Shown here one piece after another: positions 27,775-36,809 of a stretch of DNA of 64,000 nt (position 1 is its first letter; every line of letters starts with the position of its first letter). Source of the stretch: Streptomyces longhuiensis (lineage in GTDB: Bacteria; Actinomycetota; Actinomycetes; Streptomycetales; Streptomycetaceae). The notes below the pieces were generated by a model. The model was not told where the DNA came from and made no database searches. It saw only the letters and a list, made by a program, of their open reading frames with translations. The stretch covers positions 6,216,001-6,280,000 of the forward strand of contig NZ_CP085173.1 in the NCBI RefSeq assembly GCF_020616555.1, written 5' to 3'. The position numbers and the translations under genes were made by a program.

Positions 27775-30170
27775 CACTGGCAGGCCTCGCAGGACTCGGG
27801 GTTTTCGAGGGAGCAGGCGACGGCCTCGGGATCGGCGGCCTGCTGTACGGGAATGGGGGCGGCGGACGCAGCGCGGGCGATCCGCGTCGCCGGGCGCGAG
27901 CGCAGGTAGTACGTCGTCTTCAGACCCGACTTCCAGGCGTACGCGTACATCGACGAGAGCTTGCCGATGGTGGGCGTCTCCAGGAACAGGTTCAGCGACT
28001 GCGCCTGGTCGAGGAACGGCGTACGGGCCGCCGCCATGTCGATGAGGCCGCGCTGCGGGATCTCCCACGCCGTGCGGTACAGCTCGCGCACCTCGGCCGG
28101 GATCCAGCCGAAGCCCTGCACGGAGCCGCTGGACTCGCGCAGCGCCTCGCGGGTCTGCGCGTCCCACACGCCGAGCCGCTTGAGCTCCTGGACCAGATAG
28201 GAGTTGACCTGGAGGAACTCGCCGGACAGCGTCTCGCGCTTGAACAAGTTGGAGACCTGCGGCTCGATGCACTCGTAGACGCCCGCGATGGAGGCGATCG
28301 TGGCGGTGGGCGCGATGGCGAGGAGCAGGGAGTTGCGCATGCCGGTGGCGGCGATGCGCTCGCGCAGCGCGGCCCAGCGCTCCGGCCAGGTCAGCTCGAC
28401 GCCGTAGTGGTCGGGGTGCAGCACGCCGCGCGCGGTGCGGGTCTTCTCCCAGGCGGGGAGCGGGCCGTTGCGCTCGGCGAGGTCGGCGGACGCCTCGTAC
28501 GCGGCGAGCATGATGCGCTCGGCGATCCGCGTGGACAGGGCCTTCGCCTCGGGGGAGTCGAAGGGCAGCTTCAGCTGGAAGAAGACGTCCTGGAGGCCCA
28601 TCGCGCCGAGGCCCACCGGGCGCCACTTGGCGTTGGAGCGGCCGGCCTGCTCGCTCGGGTAGAAGTTGATGTCGACGACGCGGTCGAGGAACGTGACGGC
28701 CGTGCGGACGGTCTCGTCGAGGCGCTCCCAGTCGATCTCCCCGCCGCCGGCTCCCTGCAGCACGAAGGCGCCGAGGTTGACCGAGCCCAGGTTGCAGACC
28801 GCGGTCTCGCCGTCGTCCGTGACCTCCAGGATCTCGGTGCACAGGTTCGAGGAGTGGACGACGTTGCCGCGCTCCGCCGTCTGGTTGGCGGTGCGGTTGG
28901 CGGCGTCCTTGAAGGTCAGCCAGCCGTTGCCGGTCTGTGCCAGGGTGCGCATCATGCGGCCGTACAGCTCGCGGGCCGGCATCGTCTTCTGCGCGAGACC
29001 CGCGGCCTCCGCCGCGCGGTACGCGGTGTCGAACTCCTCGCCCCACAGGTCGACGAGGTCGGGCACGTCGGACGGCGAGAAGAGCGACCACGTGCCGTCG
29101 TCGGCGACGCGGCGCATGAACTCGTCGGGGATCCAGTGCGCGAGGTTGAGGTTGTGGGTGCGCCGGGCGTCCTCGCCGGTGTTGTCCCGCAGCTCCAGGA
29201 ACTCCTCGATGTCGGAGTGCCACGTCTCCAGGTAGACGGCCGCGGCGCCCTTGCGCCGGCCGCCCTGGTTCACGGCGGCGACGGACGCGTCGAGGGTCTT
29301 CAGGAACGGCACGATGCCGTTGGAGTGCCCGTTCGTGCCGCGGATCAGCGAACCCCGCGAGCGGATCCGCGAGTACGAGAGTCCGATGCCGCCCGCGTGC
29401 TTGGAGAGCCGCGCGACCTGGTGGTAGCGGTCGTAGATGGAGTCCAGCTCGTCGAGGGGCGAGTCGAGGAGGTAGCAGGACGACATCTGCGGGTGACGGG
29501 TGCCGGAGTTGAAGAGCGTCGGCGACGACGGCAGATAGTCGAGCCGGCTCATCAGGCGGTACAGGGAGGCGACTTCGTCGAGCGCGCGGACCGAGTCGTC
29601 CTCGGCGAGGCCGCACGCGACGCGCAGCATGAAGTGCTGCGGGGTCTCGACGACCTGCCGGGTGATCGGGTGGCGCAGCAGATAGCGGCTGTGCAGGGTG
29701 CGCAGTCCGAAGTAGCCGAAGCGGTCGTCGGCGCCCTCGGTGACGGAGGCGGTGACGAGCGCGTCGAGGCGCTCGGCGTGCAGCGTCACGAAGTCGTACG
29801 TCCGGTCGGCGATCAGACCCTCGCGGTGGCCCACCGCGACGGACTCGGAGAACGAGGTGACGCCTTGCGACGCGGCCTCGTCGGCGATGCTGATCGTCAG
29901 GAGCCTGGCGGCCAGCCGCGAGTACGCAGGGTCGTCGGAGATGAGGCCGGCGGCGGCCTCGGTGGCCAGGGAGCGCAGTTCGGCGGTGACGCCGGATTCC
30001 GCCACCGCGGACCTGCCGCGCAGCGCGGCGGCGGCGACCTTGCCCGGGTCGGTGTCCGGGAGGTCGGCGGTCAGTTCGGTCAGGGTGCGCAGCAGCGCGG
30101 TTCCCGGGGCGTCGTGCTGCTCGGGGTTCCCTGCCAGCTCTGAGGCCGGTTCGGCGGGCGCGATGGTCAC
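27774..30170 (-). CDS. nrdA: Class Ia ribonucleotide reductase alpha subunit
   Basis: A 798-residue R1 subunit that reduces ribonucleoside diphosphates. Recognised features: S-N-L-C-T-E-I with the active-site Cys, finger-loop-type N-Q-G-G-R-R, I-A-P-T-A-T-I-A-S, and the C-terminal redox pair C-E-A-C-Q. GTG 30170 has GAGGGAG upstream and is preferred; another GTG at 30218 adds 16 residues but lacks a ribosome binding site. With nrdB it forms the class Ia operon, the backup to the cobalamin-dependent class II enzyme NrdJ (not in this window). Confidence 0.94.
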   Translation of the reverse strand: MTIAPAEPASELAGNPEQHDAPGTALLRTLTELTADLPDTDPGKVAAAALRGRSAVAESGVTAELRSLATEAAAGLISDDPAYSRLAARLLTISIADEAASQGVTSFSESVAVGHREGLIADRTYDFVTLHAERLDALVTASVTEGADDRFGYFGLRTLHSRYLLRHPITRQVVETPQHFMLRVACGLAEDDSVRALDEVASLYRLMSRLDYLPSSPTLFNSGTRHPQMSSCYLLDSPLDELDSIYDRYHQVARLSKHAGGIGLSYSRIRSRGSLIRGTNGHSNGIVPFLKTLDASVAAVNQGGRRKGAAAVYLETWHSDIEEFLELRDNTGEDARRTHNLNLAHWIPDEFMRRVADDGTWSLFSPSDVPDLVDLWGEEFDTAYRAAEAAGLAQKTMPARELYGRMMRTLAQTGNGWLTFKDAANRTANQTAERGNVVHSSNLCTEILEVTDDGETAVCNLGSVNLGAFVLQGAGGGEIDWERLDETVRTAVTFLDRVVDINFYPSEQAGRSNAKWRPVGLGAMGLQDVFFQLKLPFDSPEAKALSTRIAERIMLAAYEASADLAERNGPLPAWEKTRTARGVLHPDHYGVELTWPERWAALRERIAATGMRNSLLLAIAPTATIASIAGVYECIEPQVSNLFKRETLSGEFLQVNSYLVQELKRLGVWDAQTREALRESSGSVQGFGWIPAEVRELYRTAWEIPQRGLIDMAAARTPFLDQAQSLNLFLETPTIGKLSSMYAYAWKSGLKTTYYLRSRPATRIARAASAAPIPVQQAADPEAVACSLENPESCEACQ

Positions 30171-30289
30171 GTGGGGCTCTCCCTCGCTCGGCTCTGGGCC
30201 TGACGGGGAGGAGGGCACGGGGGCATGGCGGGGCCCGCGTCACCGGCCCACTCCACGAGACCCGGACGTCGTCATCCCGGGCCGGACGG

Positions 30290-30400
30290 CTCGGGCAGGC
30301 TGTCGACAGGTCCTCGGACTCGCGTATGCGTGCATACGTACACCGTTGCGGGACAGTTCCGGAATTGCACCGGATTCCCCTGCGGCGACAGCGAGCATGA
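30290..30400 (-). ncRNA. Cobalamin (adenosyl-B12) riboswitch in the nrdAB leader
   Basis: On the minus strand the core reads GGAATCCGGTGCAATTCC, then GGAACTGTCCCGCAACGGTG (complement of 30341-30378), the invariant junction of cobalamin riboswitches. A short hairpin CGTATG-CACG-CATACG (around 30324-30337) follows, then the B12 box AGTCCGAGGACCTGTC (30305-30320). The start codon of nrdA is about 130 nt further. In S. coelicolor B12 represses nrdABS through such an element. End positions are approximate; the P1 closing pairs were not resolved. The gap 30171-30493 holds this element, the NrdR boxes and the divergent lipoprotein promoter. Confidence 0.92.
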
Positions 30401-30415
30401 GCATACATCTTGTGT
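30400..30415 (-). promoter_or_regulatory. NrdR box 2 upstream of nrdA
   Basis: On the minus strand ACACAAGATGTATGCT resembles the 16-bp NrdR box consensus. It shares the 11-base core ACACAAGATGT with box 1, exactly 31 bp away (three helical turns), the usual tandem spacing. It abuts the 5' edge of the riboswitch. Confidence 0.75.
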
Positions 30416-30430
30416 CGGCCTTGGATGACA

Positions 30431-30446
30431 GCCCCACATCTTGTGT
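30431..30446 (-). promoter_or_regulatory. NrdR box 1 upstream of nrdA
   Basis: On the minus strand ACACAAGATGTGGGGC is the better match of the tandem pair to the NrdR palindrome. NrdR represses reductase genes when dATP/ATP is high. It lies only 48 bp from the divergent lipoprotein start, so it could affect that gene too. Confidence 0.78.
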
Positions 30447-30493
30447 CGACTAGGGTTGCGGCCGAACTGGTGCCCCAGCAGGGGGAGGTACGG

Positions 30494-31228
30494 GTGCGAG
30501 GCCGTGGAGCGGGATGTGCCGCCGTAGTGCTGATGCTGCTCGCCGGGTGCGGGAGCGGCGGGGACGGCGGGTCGGGCCAGCGGGGCGAGGGCGGGAGCAA
30601 GCGGTCGTCGGCGTCCGGCGTCGACGGTACGGCGGATCCCGCGAAGGTCTTCACGGGCGCCGAGTTGGGCGCCGCTCTCCTTCCGGCCGAGGCCGTCGGC
30701 AAGGGCGCGAAGGCGTTGGAGGTCTACCTGGGACTCTTCGACCAGGGTTCCGGGGGAGGCGACTGGAGCACCTGCGTGGCGGGCCGGGACGCGCACGGGG
30801 AACTGTGGCGCATGCGGGGCGCCAGCGCCGAGCGGACGTTCCGCCCGGACCCCGCGGCGGTGGACGAGGACGACCCCTTCGTCCACGAGCGCCTGGTCTC
30901 GATGCCGGCCGGGCGGGCCGGACGCTATCTCGAACTGCGCCGCGCGCTCCACGAGGCGTGCGGCCGCGTCACCGTCGACACCGACGCCGCGCCCGTCGAG
31001 GAGCACCACGAGGTCCGGCCGCTGCCGGACCTCGGTGACGAGGCGCTCCTGGAGACCACGCGGACCACGGGCGGCGACGAGTACGACGGGAGGCCGCACT
31101 ACGAGGTCGAACTGCGGGTCGGCGGCGTCCTGGTGATGGTGGGGGCGGGCACGGACATGGACCTGACGCTCTCCTCGGCCGCCGAGGCGGCGCGGCGGGT
31201 CGGGAAGGACCTCTACGGAGCTTCGTGA
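30494..31228 (+). CDS. Secreted lipoprotein of unknown function
   Basis: A 244-residue protein starting at GTG 30494, with GGGGGAGG six bases upstream. It has a classical lipoprotein signal: basic start, hydrophobic core and lipobox L-L-A-G-C (Cys19), then a Gly/Ser-rich linker. The mature domain is acidic with no family that I recognise; two Cys (in S-T-C-V-A and E-A-C-G-R) could form a disulfide. It is divergent from nrdAB and convergent with the symporter gene, with a shared terminator. Confidence 0.8.
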   Translation: MRGRGAGCAAVVLMLLAGCGSGGDGGSGQRGEGGSKRSSASGVDGTADPAKVFTGAELGAALLPAEAVGKGAKALEVYLGLFDQGSGGGDWSTCVAGRDAHGELWRMRGASAERTFRPDPAAVDEDDPFVHERLVSMPAGRAGRYLELRRALHEACGRVTVDTDAAPVEEHHEVRPLPDLGDEALLETTRTTGGDEYDGRPHYEVELRVGGVLVMVGAGTDMDLTLSSAAEAARRVGKDLYGAS

Positions 31229-31235
31229 ACCCGGG

Positions 31236-31281
31236 GTACGGCAACGGGCCGCCGGAGGGATCCGGCGGCCCGTTGCCGTAC
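31236..31281. terminator. Bidirectional terminator between lipoprotein and symporter genes
   Basis: A perfect 21-bp inverted repeat (31236-31256 with 31261-31281) with loop GGGA lies between two convergent genes, 8 bp and 17 bp from their stops. It is the longest perfect hairpin in the window. Confidence 0.92.
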
Positions 31282-31297
31282 TCGGGGGGAAGTCGGG

Positions 31298-32929
31298 TCA
31301 GTGCCCGCCGGCTCCCGCCGTCGCCTCCGGCAGCTTCTTCAGGACGCCCGGGTCGCCGGCGTCCGCCGTGTAGTCCGCGGCAGACGTCTCGTCGACGCCC
31401 TCAGGGGCCTTCAGCGCCTTCAGGACGAAGGTGAGGACCACGGTGACCACCACGTTCATGACGAACGCCGTGAGGCCGATGTAGCCGATCTCGCCGATGC
31501 CCGGGATCTCCTTGGCGCTGCCGCCGAAGTGCTTCTGCGTCGGGGACGCGACCCCGTATGCGGCGAGCGTGCCGTAGACCATGCCGACCGCCCAGCCGGC
31601 GAGCAGCGCCCAGCGGTGGAACCAGCGCGTGAACAGGCCGCCGACGAGGGACGGCATGGTCTGGAGGATCCAGATGCCGCCCAGGAGCTGGAAGTTGATC
31701 GCGACGGTCTTGTCCATGGTGAGGACGAAGGCGAGCGCGCCGACCTTCACGAGCAGCGACACCAGCTTGGAGACCTTGGTCTCCTGCTCGGGCGTCGCGT
31801 CCGGCTTGATGAAGTCCTTGTAGATGTTGCGCGTGAACAGGTTCGCCGCGGCGATGGACATGATCGCGGCGGGCACGAGCGCGCCGATGCCGATGGCCGC
31901 GAACGCGACGCCCGTGAACCAGTCGGGGAACATGTCCTCGAAGAGCTGCGGGATCGCCAGCTGCCCGTTCTGCACCTTGATCCCGGCCGCGATCGCCATG
32001 AAGCCGAGCAGCGCGAGCAGGCCCAGCATCAGGGAGTACAGCGGCAGGATGGTGGTGTTGCGGCGGATCACGTTGCGGCTGCGCGAGGACAGCGTCGCCG
32101 TGATCGAGTGCGGGTACATGAAGAGCGCCAGCGCCGAGCCGAGGGCCAGCGTCGCGTACGTCCACTGCCCGGCCGGCGCCGGGGCGAGCGACCCGACCGG
32201 CTTGCCCGTCGCCGGATTGGGCGTCGCGAACTTCTCGTTCGCCGCGTGGAAGATGGCGTCGAAGCCGCCCAGCTTGATCGGGATGTAGATGATCGCGACG
32301 GCGATGACGAGGTAGATCAGGCCGTCCTTGACGAACGCGATCAGGGCGGGGGCCCGCAGACCCGACGAGTACGTGTACGCGGCGAGCACCGCGAACGCGA
32401 TGAGCAGCGGCAGGTCCTTGATGAACCAGTTGGTCGAGTCGTCACCGCCGACGCCCATGACGTCCAGGACGGCCTGGATGCCGACGAGTTGGAGCGCGAT
32501 GTACGGCATCGTGGCGAGGATGCCGGTGACGGCGACGGCGAGGGACAGGCCCTTGGAGCCGAAGCGCCCGCGCACGAAGTCGGAGGTCGTCACATAGCCG
32601 TGCTTGTGCGACACCGACCACAGGCGCGGCAGGAAGGTGAAGATCAGCGGGTACACGAGGATCGTGTAGGGCACGGCGAAGAAGCCGGAGGCGCCGGCCG
32701 CGTAGATCGCCGCCGGGACCGCCACGAAGGTGTACGCGGTGTAGAGGTCGCCGCCGAGCAGGAACCAGGTGACCCAGGTGCCGAACGACCGTCCGCCCAG
32801 GCCCCATTCGTCGAGGCTCTGCTCGTTGTCGGACCTGCGCCAGCGCGCGGCCAGGAAGCCCATGACCGTGACGGCGATGAAGAAGAAGATGAAGACGCCG
32901 AGCGCGACGCCGTTGACTCCGCCGTTCAT
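31298..32929 (-). CDS. Sodium:solute symporter (SSS family), monocarboxylate-type
   Basis: A 543-residue membrane protein with about 13 helices. It has the SSS layout: W-G-L-G-G-R-S near the start, a long R-x-x-G-x-x-x-L region and a conserved central G-[AS]-x-x-P-A-x-x-M-S segment (G-A-L-V-P-A-A-I-M-S). This subtype with a DUF3311 partner is typical of MctP/MctC-like monocarboxylate transporters; substrate is not proven by sequence. Its ATG overlaps the DUF3311 stop by four bases. Confidence 0.88.
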   Translation of the reverse strand: MNGGVNGVALGVFIFFFIAVTVMGFLAARWRRSDNEQSLDEWGLGGRSFGTWVTWFLLGGDLYTAYTFVAVPAAIYAAGASGFFAVPYTILVYPLIFTFLPRLWSVSHKHGYVTTSDFVRGRFGSKGLSLAVAVTGILATMPYIALQLVGIQAVLDVMGVGGDDSTNWFIKDLPLLIAFAVLAAYTYSSGLRAPALIAFVKDGLIYLVIAVAIIYIPIKLGGFDAIFHAANEKFATPNPATGKPVGSLAPAPAGQWTYATLALGSALALFMYPHSITATLSSRSRNVIRRNTTILPLYSLMLGLLALLGFMAIAAGIKVQNGQLAIPQLFEDMFPDWFTGVAFAAIGIGALVPAAIMSIAAANLFTRNIYKDFIKPDATPEQETKVSKLVSLLVKVGALAFVLTMDKTVAINFQLLGGIWILQTMPSLVGGLFTRWFHRWALLAGWAVGMVYGTLAAYGVASPTQKHFGGSAKEIPGIGEIGYIGLTAFVMNVVVTVVLTFVLKALKAPEGVDETSAADYTADAGDPGVLKKLPEATAGAGGH

Positions 32930-33180
32930 GCCTGCCCACCCGTCTTCCGGGCGCGCTGGTCACGCTGCCACAGCTTGTACGCGATCATCGTCAGCGCCGT
33001 GGAGATGAGGACCCACAGCATCTGGTACCAGTAGAAGAACGGAATACCGATGAAGGTCGGGTCGACCTTCGCGTAGGAGCCGACCCAGAGCATCGCCACG
33101 AACGGCGCGACGAGACACAGGGCAATGACCACTCGCACCGGTGTGACCACCGGCCGTTTCACTTCAGGCACATCCGACAT
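32926..33180 (-). CDS. DUF3311 small membrane protein, symporter partner
   Basis: An 84-residue protein with two hydrophobic segments (about 17-37 and 45-66). It matches DUF3311, almost always encoded directly upstream of an SSS symporter, as here with an ATGA overlap. Probably an accessory subunit or assembly factor. First gene of a two-gene operon next to dasR. Confidence 0.85.
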   Translation of the reverse strand: MSDVPEVKRPVVTPVRVVIALCLVAPFVAMLWVGSYAKVDPTFIGIPFFYWYQMLWVLISTALTMIAYKLWQRDQRARKTGGQA

Positions 33181-33267
33181 ACGGCGGTCCGTCCCCTCGC
33201 TGATCCCGCTTATCCCATGCTTAACGTGGCGGAAATCTAGGCGACGATCTCTTCGTATGGAACCCCC

Positions 33268-33282
33268 GTCCGGATAACGGAC
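33268..33282. promoter_or_regulatory. Palindrome GTCCGGATAACGGAC upstream of DUF3311-symporter operon
   Basis: An inverted repeat GTCCG/CGGAC around GATAA, 88 bp upstream of the DUF3311 start. A near-copy (GTCCGATAACGGAC) lies at 34252-34265 on the other side of dasR. The binding protein is unknown. Confidence 0.5.
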
Positions 33283-33353
33283 AATGCGTGGCCGACATGC
33301 CGTTCATGTGCCGACACATCGGTCGGCACAAGCGGATTCGCGTACGACGCCCG

Positions 33354-34241
<888 letters not shown>

Positions 34242-34251
34242 TCAGGTGTCG

Positions 34252-34265
34252 GTCCGATAACGGAC
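34252..34265. promoter_or_regulatory. Palindrome GTCCGATAACGGAC in the dasR-dasA intergenic region
   Basis: Inverted repeat GTCCG/CGGAC around ATAA, 110 bp upstream of the dasR start; it is one base shorter in the centre than the copy at 33268-33282. It is not a dre site. Confidence 0.5.
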
Positions 34266-34301
34266 GTGACAGCCCTTCTTATACACCCTTGACACCCCTA
34301 A

Positions 34302-34313
34302 AGGTCTAGGCCA
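34302..34313 (+). promoter_or_regulatory. dre-like DasR operator 1 upstream of dasA
   Basis: AGGTCTAGGCCA differs from the dre core TGGTCTAGACCA at two positions. It follows a TTGACA (34289-34294), a possible -35 element. The 302-bp gap 34143-34444 holds this site, operator 2 and the GTCCG palindrome. Confidence 0.65.
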
Positions 34314-34325
34314 AGCTCCGGGTAC

Positions 34326-34337
34326 TGGTCTACACCA
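34326..34337 (+). promoter_or_regulatory. dre-like DasR operator 2 upstream of dasA
   Basis: TGGTCTACACCA, one mismatch to the dre core, inside the longer ACTGGTCTACACCATT. It is 108 bp upstream of the dasA start and 24 bp (centre to centre) from operator 1. Confidence 0.8.
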
Positions 34338-34444
34338 TTAAAGACCAGGTCCCAGTCCCACGTGCAGTACCACGTCGAGTTTGTTGTGTTCGTCGTATCC
34401 GTCGTTGTGGGCGGGGGGTTGCTGGCATCCCTGAGGAGGGTGAC

Positions 34445-35725
34445 GTGAAGCGCAGGCTCATTGCGGCTATCGGTGTCGCGGGCATGTTGGTTTCGATCGC
34501 GGCTTGTGGCAGTGGTGATGACGGCGGCAAGGACAAGAAGGCCGGCGCCGACGGCTACAAGGGGCAGACGCTCACCGTGTGGGCCATGGACGGCTCGACG
34601 CCGGACACCTGGCAGAAGGACGTCACGGCGGCCTTCGAGAAGAAGACCGGCGCGAAGCTGAAGATCGAGATCCAGCAGTGGAACGGCATCCAGCAGAAGC
34701 TGACCACCGCCCTGTCCGAGGAGAACCCGCCCGACGTCTTCGAGGTCGGCAACACGCAGACTCCCGCCTACGCCAAGACCGGCGGCCTCGCCGACCTCTC
34801 CGACCTCAAGTCCTCGGTCGGCGCCGACTGGGCCGAGTCGATGAACAAGTCCGCGGTCTCGGACGGCAAGCAGTACGCCGCCCCGTGGTTCGTCGTGAAC
34901 CGCGTCGTCATCTACAACAAGAAGATCTGGGCCGACGCCGGCATCAAGGACACCCCCAAGACGCGCGACGAGTTCTACAAGGACCTCCAGACCATCGGCA
35001 AGAAGACGGACGCCGAGCCGATCTACCTGCCCGGTCAGAACTGGTACCACTTCGTCGGCCTGACCATCGGCGAGGGCGCCGAGCTCGTCAAGAAGGACGG
35101 CGACAAGTACGTCTCCAACCTCGGTGACCCCAAGGTCGCCGCCGCCATGGAGACGTACAAGAAGTTCCAGGCCCTGTCCAAGGCCCCCAAGGACAAGGAC
35201 GAGGCCACCCCGCAGCAGGCCGAGGTCTTCGCCAAGGGCAAGACCGGCTCCTTCATCGGCATGGGCTGGGAGTCCGCCCTCGCCATCAAGGCCAACCCGA
35301 AGATCGAGAAGGAGATCGGCTACTTCACCGTCCCCGGTGCCACGGCCGACAAGCCCGAGGGTGTCTTCCTCGGCGGCTCCAACCTCGCCGTCGCCGCGGG
35401 CAGCAAGAAGCAGGACCTCGCCAAGGAGTTCCTGAAGCTCGCGCTCTCCGACAAGTTCGAGGGTCAGCTCGCCAAGGAAGGCGGCGTGATCCCCAACAAG
35501 GAGGCGCTGCAGTCCAACCTGAAGGGCAACGCGGCCGCCGAGGCCGCCGCTCCCGCCGCGGCCGGCGGCGGCACCACCCCGCTGATCCCGGAGTGGGCCC
35601 CGGTCGAGAACGCGCCCAACCCGATCAAGACCTACATGACCGCGGTGCTGAAGGGTAAGTCCCCGGCCGCCGCCGCCAAGCAGGTCGAGGCCGAGTTCAA
35701 CAAGCGCCTCTCGCAGAAGCAGTAA
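34445..35725 (+). CDS. dasA: Chito-oligosaccharide ABC transporter binding lipoprotein DasA
   Basis: A 426-residue extracellular lipoprotein. Signal sequence M-K-R-R-L-I-A-A with lipobox S-I-A-A-C (Cys21), then a family 1 extracellular solute-binding domain. S. coelicolor DasA binds chitobiose and longer N-acetylglucosamine oligomers; assignment rests on synteny with dasR and dasBCD and on overall sequence. GTG 34445 is preceded by GAGGAGGG. Two dre-like sites control it. The mature N-terminus is Asp/Gly/Lys-rich. A hairpin separates it from dasB. Confidence 0.93.
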   Translation: MKRRLIAAIGVAGMLVSIAACGSGDDGGKDKKAGADGYKGQTLTVWAMDGSTPDTWQKDVTAAFEKKTGAKLKIEIQQWNGIQQKLTTALSEENPPDVFEVGNTQTPAYAKTGGLADLSDLKSSVGADWAESMNKSAVSDGKQYAAPWFVVNRVVIYNKKIWADAGIKDTPKTRDEFYKDLQTIGKKTDAEPIYLPGQNWYHFVGLTIGEGAELVKKDGDKYVSNLGDPKVAAAMETYKKFQALSKAPKDKDEATPQQAEVFAKGKTGSFIGMGWESALAIKANPKIEKEIGYFTVPGATADKPEGVFLGGSNLAVAAGSKKQDLAKEFLKLALSDKFEGQLAKEGGVIPNKEALQSNLKGNAAAEAAAPAAAGGGTTPLIPEWAPVENAPNPIKTYMTAVLKGKSPAAAAKQVEAEFNKRLSQKQ

Positions 35726-35735
35726 GGCAGCAACA

Positions 35736-35785
35736 GGCCCCGCCGCGGCGGAGAGAGCGCGTGTCTCTCCGCCCCGGCGGGGTCC
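35736..35785 (+). terminator. Intercistronic hairpin between dasA and dasB
   Basis: GGCGGAGAGA (35747-35756) pairs perfectly with TCTCTCCGCC (35764-35773), and a lower stem of about eight G-C pairs (35736-35744 with 35776-35785) extends it across two bulges. It lies 11 bp after dasA. Such hairpins stabilise or attenuate so that binding protein exceeds permease. Confidence 0.7.
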
Positions 35786-35822
35786 ACGGTGTCCCGGCAG
35801 GCCCAGAAAAGAGATGGCGAGC

Positions 35823-36809
35823 ATGACCGTGCAGACCGAACGGCCGCCCTCCGGTCCGGCGGAGGTCCTGAAAGCGGACGGCGGGGGATCCGGCGGACCG
35901 AGAACGCAGGCCCGCGCACGGGCCGGGGCCCTCGCGCCCTATCTGCTGCTGCTTCCGGCGGTCGCGGCCACCGTGCTGCTCCTCGGCTGGCCGCTGCTCA
36001 AGGACGCGCTCCTGTCGTTCCAGAACCTCAACATGGGGCAGCTGATCCAGCATGTCACCGAGTGGAACGGCTTCGACAACTACCAAGAAGTACTGACCAG
36101 TTCGGACTTCTGGCGGGTCACCGGACGCTCCATCGTCTTCACCCTCGTCAACGCCGTCCTGATCATGGTGATCGGCACGCTCGTCGGCCTGCTCCTCGCC
36201 CGGCTCGGCAAGCGCATGCGCGTCCTGCTCCTCGTCGGGCTCGTGCTCGCCTGGGCGATGCCCGTCGTCGCCGCGACCACCGTCTACCAGTGGCTGTTCG
36301 CGGAGCGCTTCGGCGTCGTCAACTGGGTCCTCGACAAGCTCGGCTGGCACTCGATGGCCGACTACAGCTGGACCGGCAGCCAGATGTCGACGTTCTTCGT
36401 CGTCACCGTGCTGATCGTCTGGATGTCGATCCCGTTCGTCGCGATCAACCTCTACGCCGCGACGACCACCATCCCCAAGGAGCTCTACGAAGCCGCGTCC
36501 CTCGACGGCGCCGGCCCCTGGAAGAGCTTCCTCTCGGTCACCCTGCCGTATCTGCGGCCCTTCCTCTACGCGACGACGTTCCTCGAGATCATCTGGGTCT
36601 TCAAGGCGTTCGTCCAGGTCTTCACGATCAACGGCGGCGGCCCCGACCGGCTCACCGAGATCCTGCCCGTGTACGCGTACATCGAGGGCGTCGGCAACCA
36701 GCACTTCGGCATGGGCGCGGCGATCGCCGTCCTGACGATCCTGATCCTGCTCGTGCTGACCGCCTACTACCTCCGGATCGTGCTCAAGCAAGAGGAGGAC
36801 GAGCTGTGA
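35823..36809 (+). CDS. dasB: ABC sugar permease DasB
   Basis: A 328-residue MalF-type permease with an Arg/Ala-rich N-terminal extension and six to seven membrane helices. The EAA loop reads K-E-L-Y-E-A-A-S-L-D-G-A-G-P. I chose ATG 35823 because AAAGAGA is nine bases upstream; ATG 35814 adds three residues but sits on that site. Its TGA overlaps the dasC GTG. The operon has no ATPase; in Streptomyces MsiK serves this and other sugar importers. Confidence 0.92.
   Translation: MTVQTERPPSGPAEVLKADGGGSGGPRTQARARAGALAPYLLLLPAVAATVLLLGWPLLKDALLSFQNLNMGQLIQHVTEWNGFDNYQEVLTSSDFWRVTGRSIVFTLVNAVLIMVIGTLVGLLLARLGKRMRVLLLVGLVLAWAMPVVAATTVYQWLFAERFGVVNWVLDKLGWHSMADYSWTGSQMSTFFVVTVLIVWMSIPFVAINLYAATTTIPKELYEAASLDGAGPWKSFLSVTLPYLRPFLYATTFLEIIWVFKAFVQVFTINGGGPDRLTEILPVYAYIEGVGNQHFGMGAAIAVLTILILLVLTAYYLRIVLKQEEDEL

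Noticed and set aside
27774..30702. Open frame running from nrdB through nrdA to 30702 on the minus strand
   Set aside because: It is a GC-shadow: nrdA in another frame has full homology and a proper start, and nrdB has its own ATG coupled to the nrdA stop.
31498..32929. Symporter gene frame shadows on the plus strand (577 codons)
   Set aside because: Composition is Arg/Asp/Glu-rich nonsense opposite a protein with complete SSS features.
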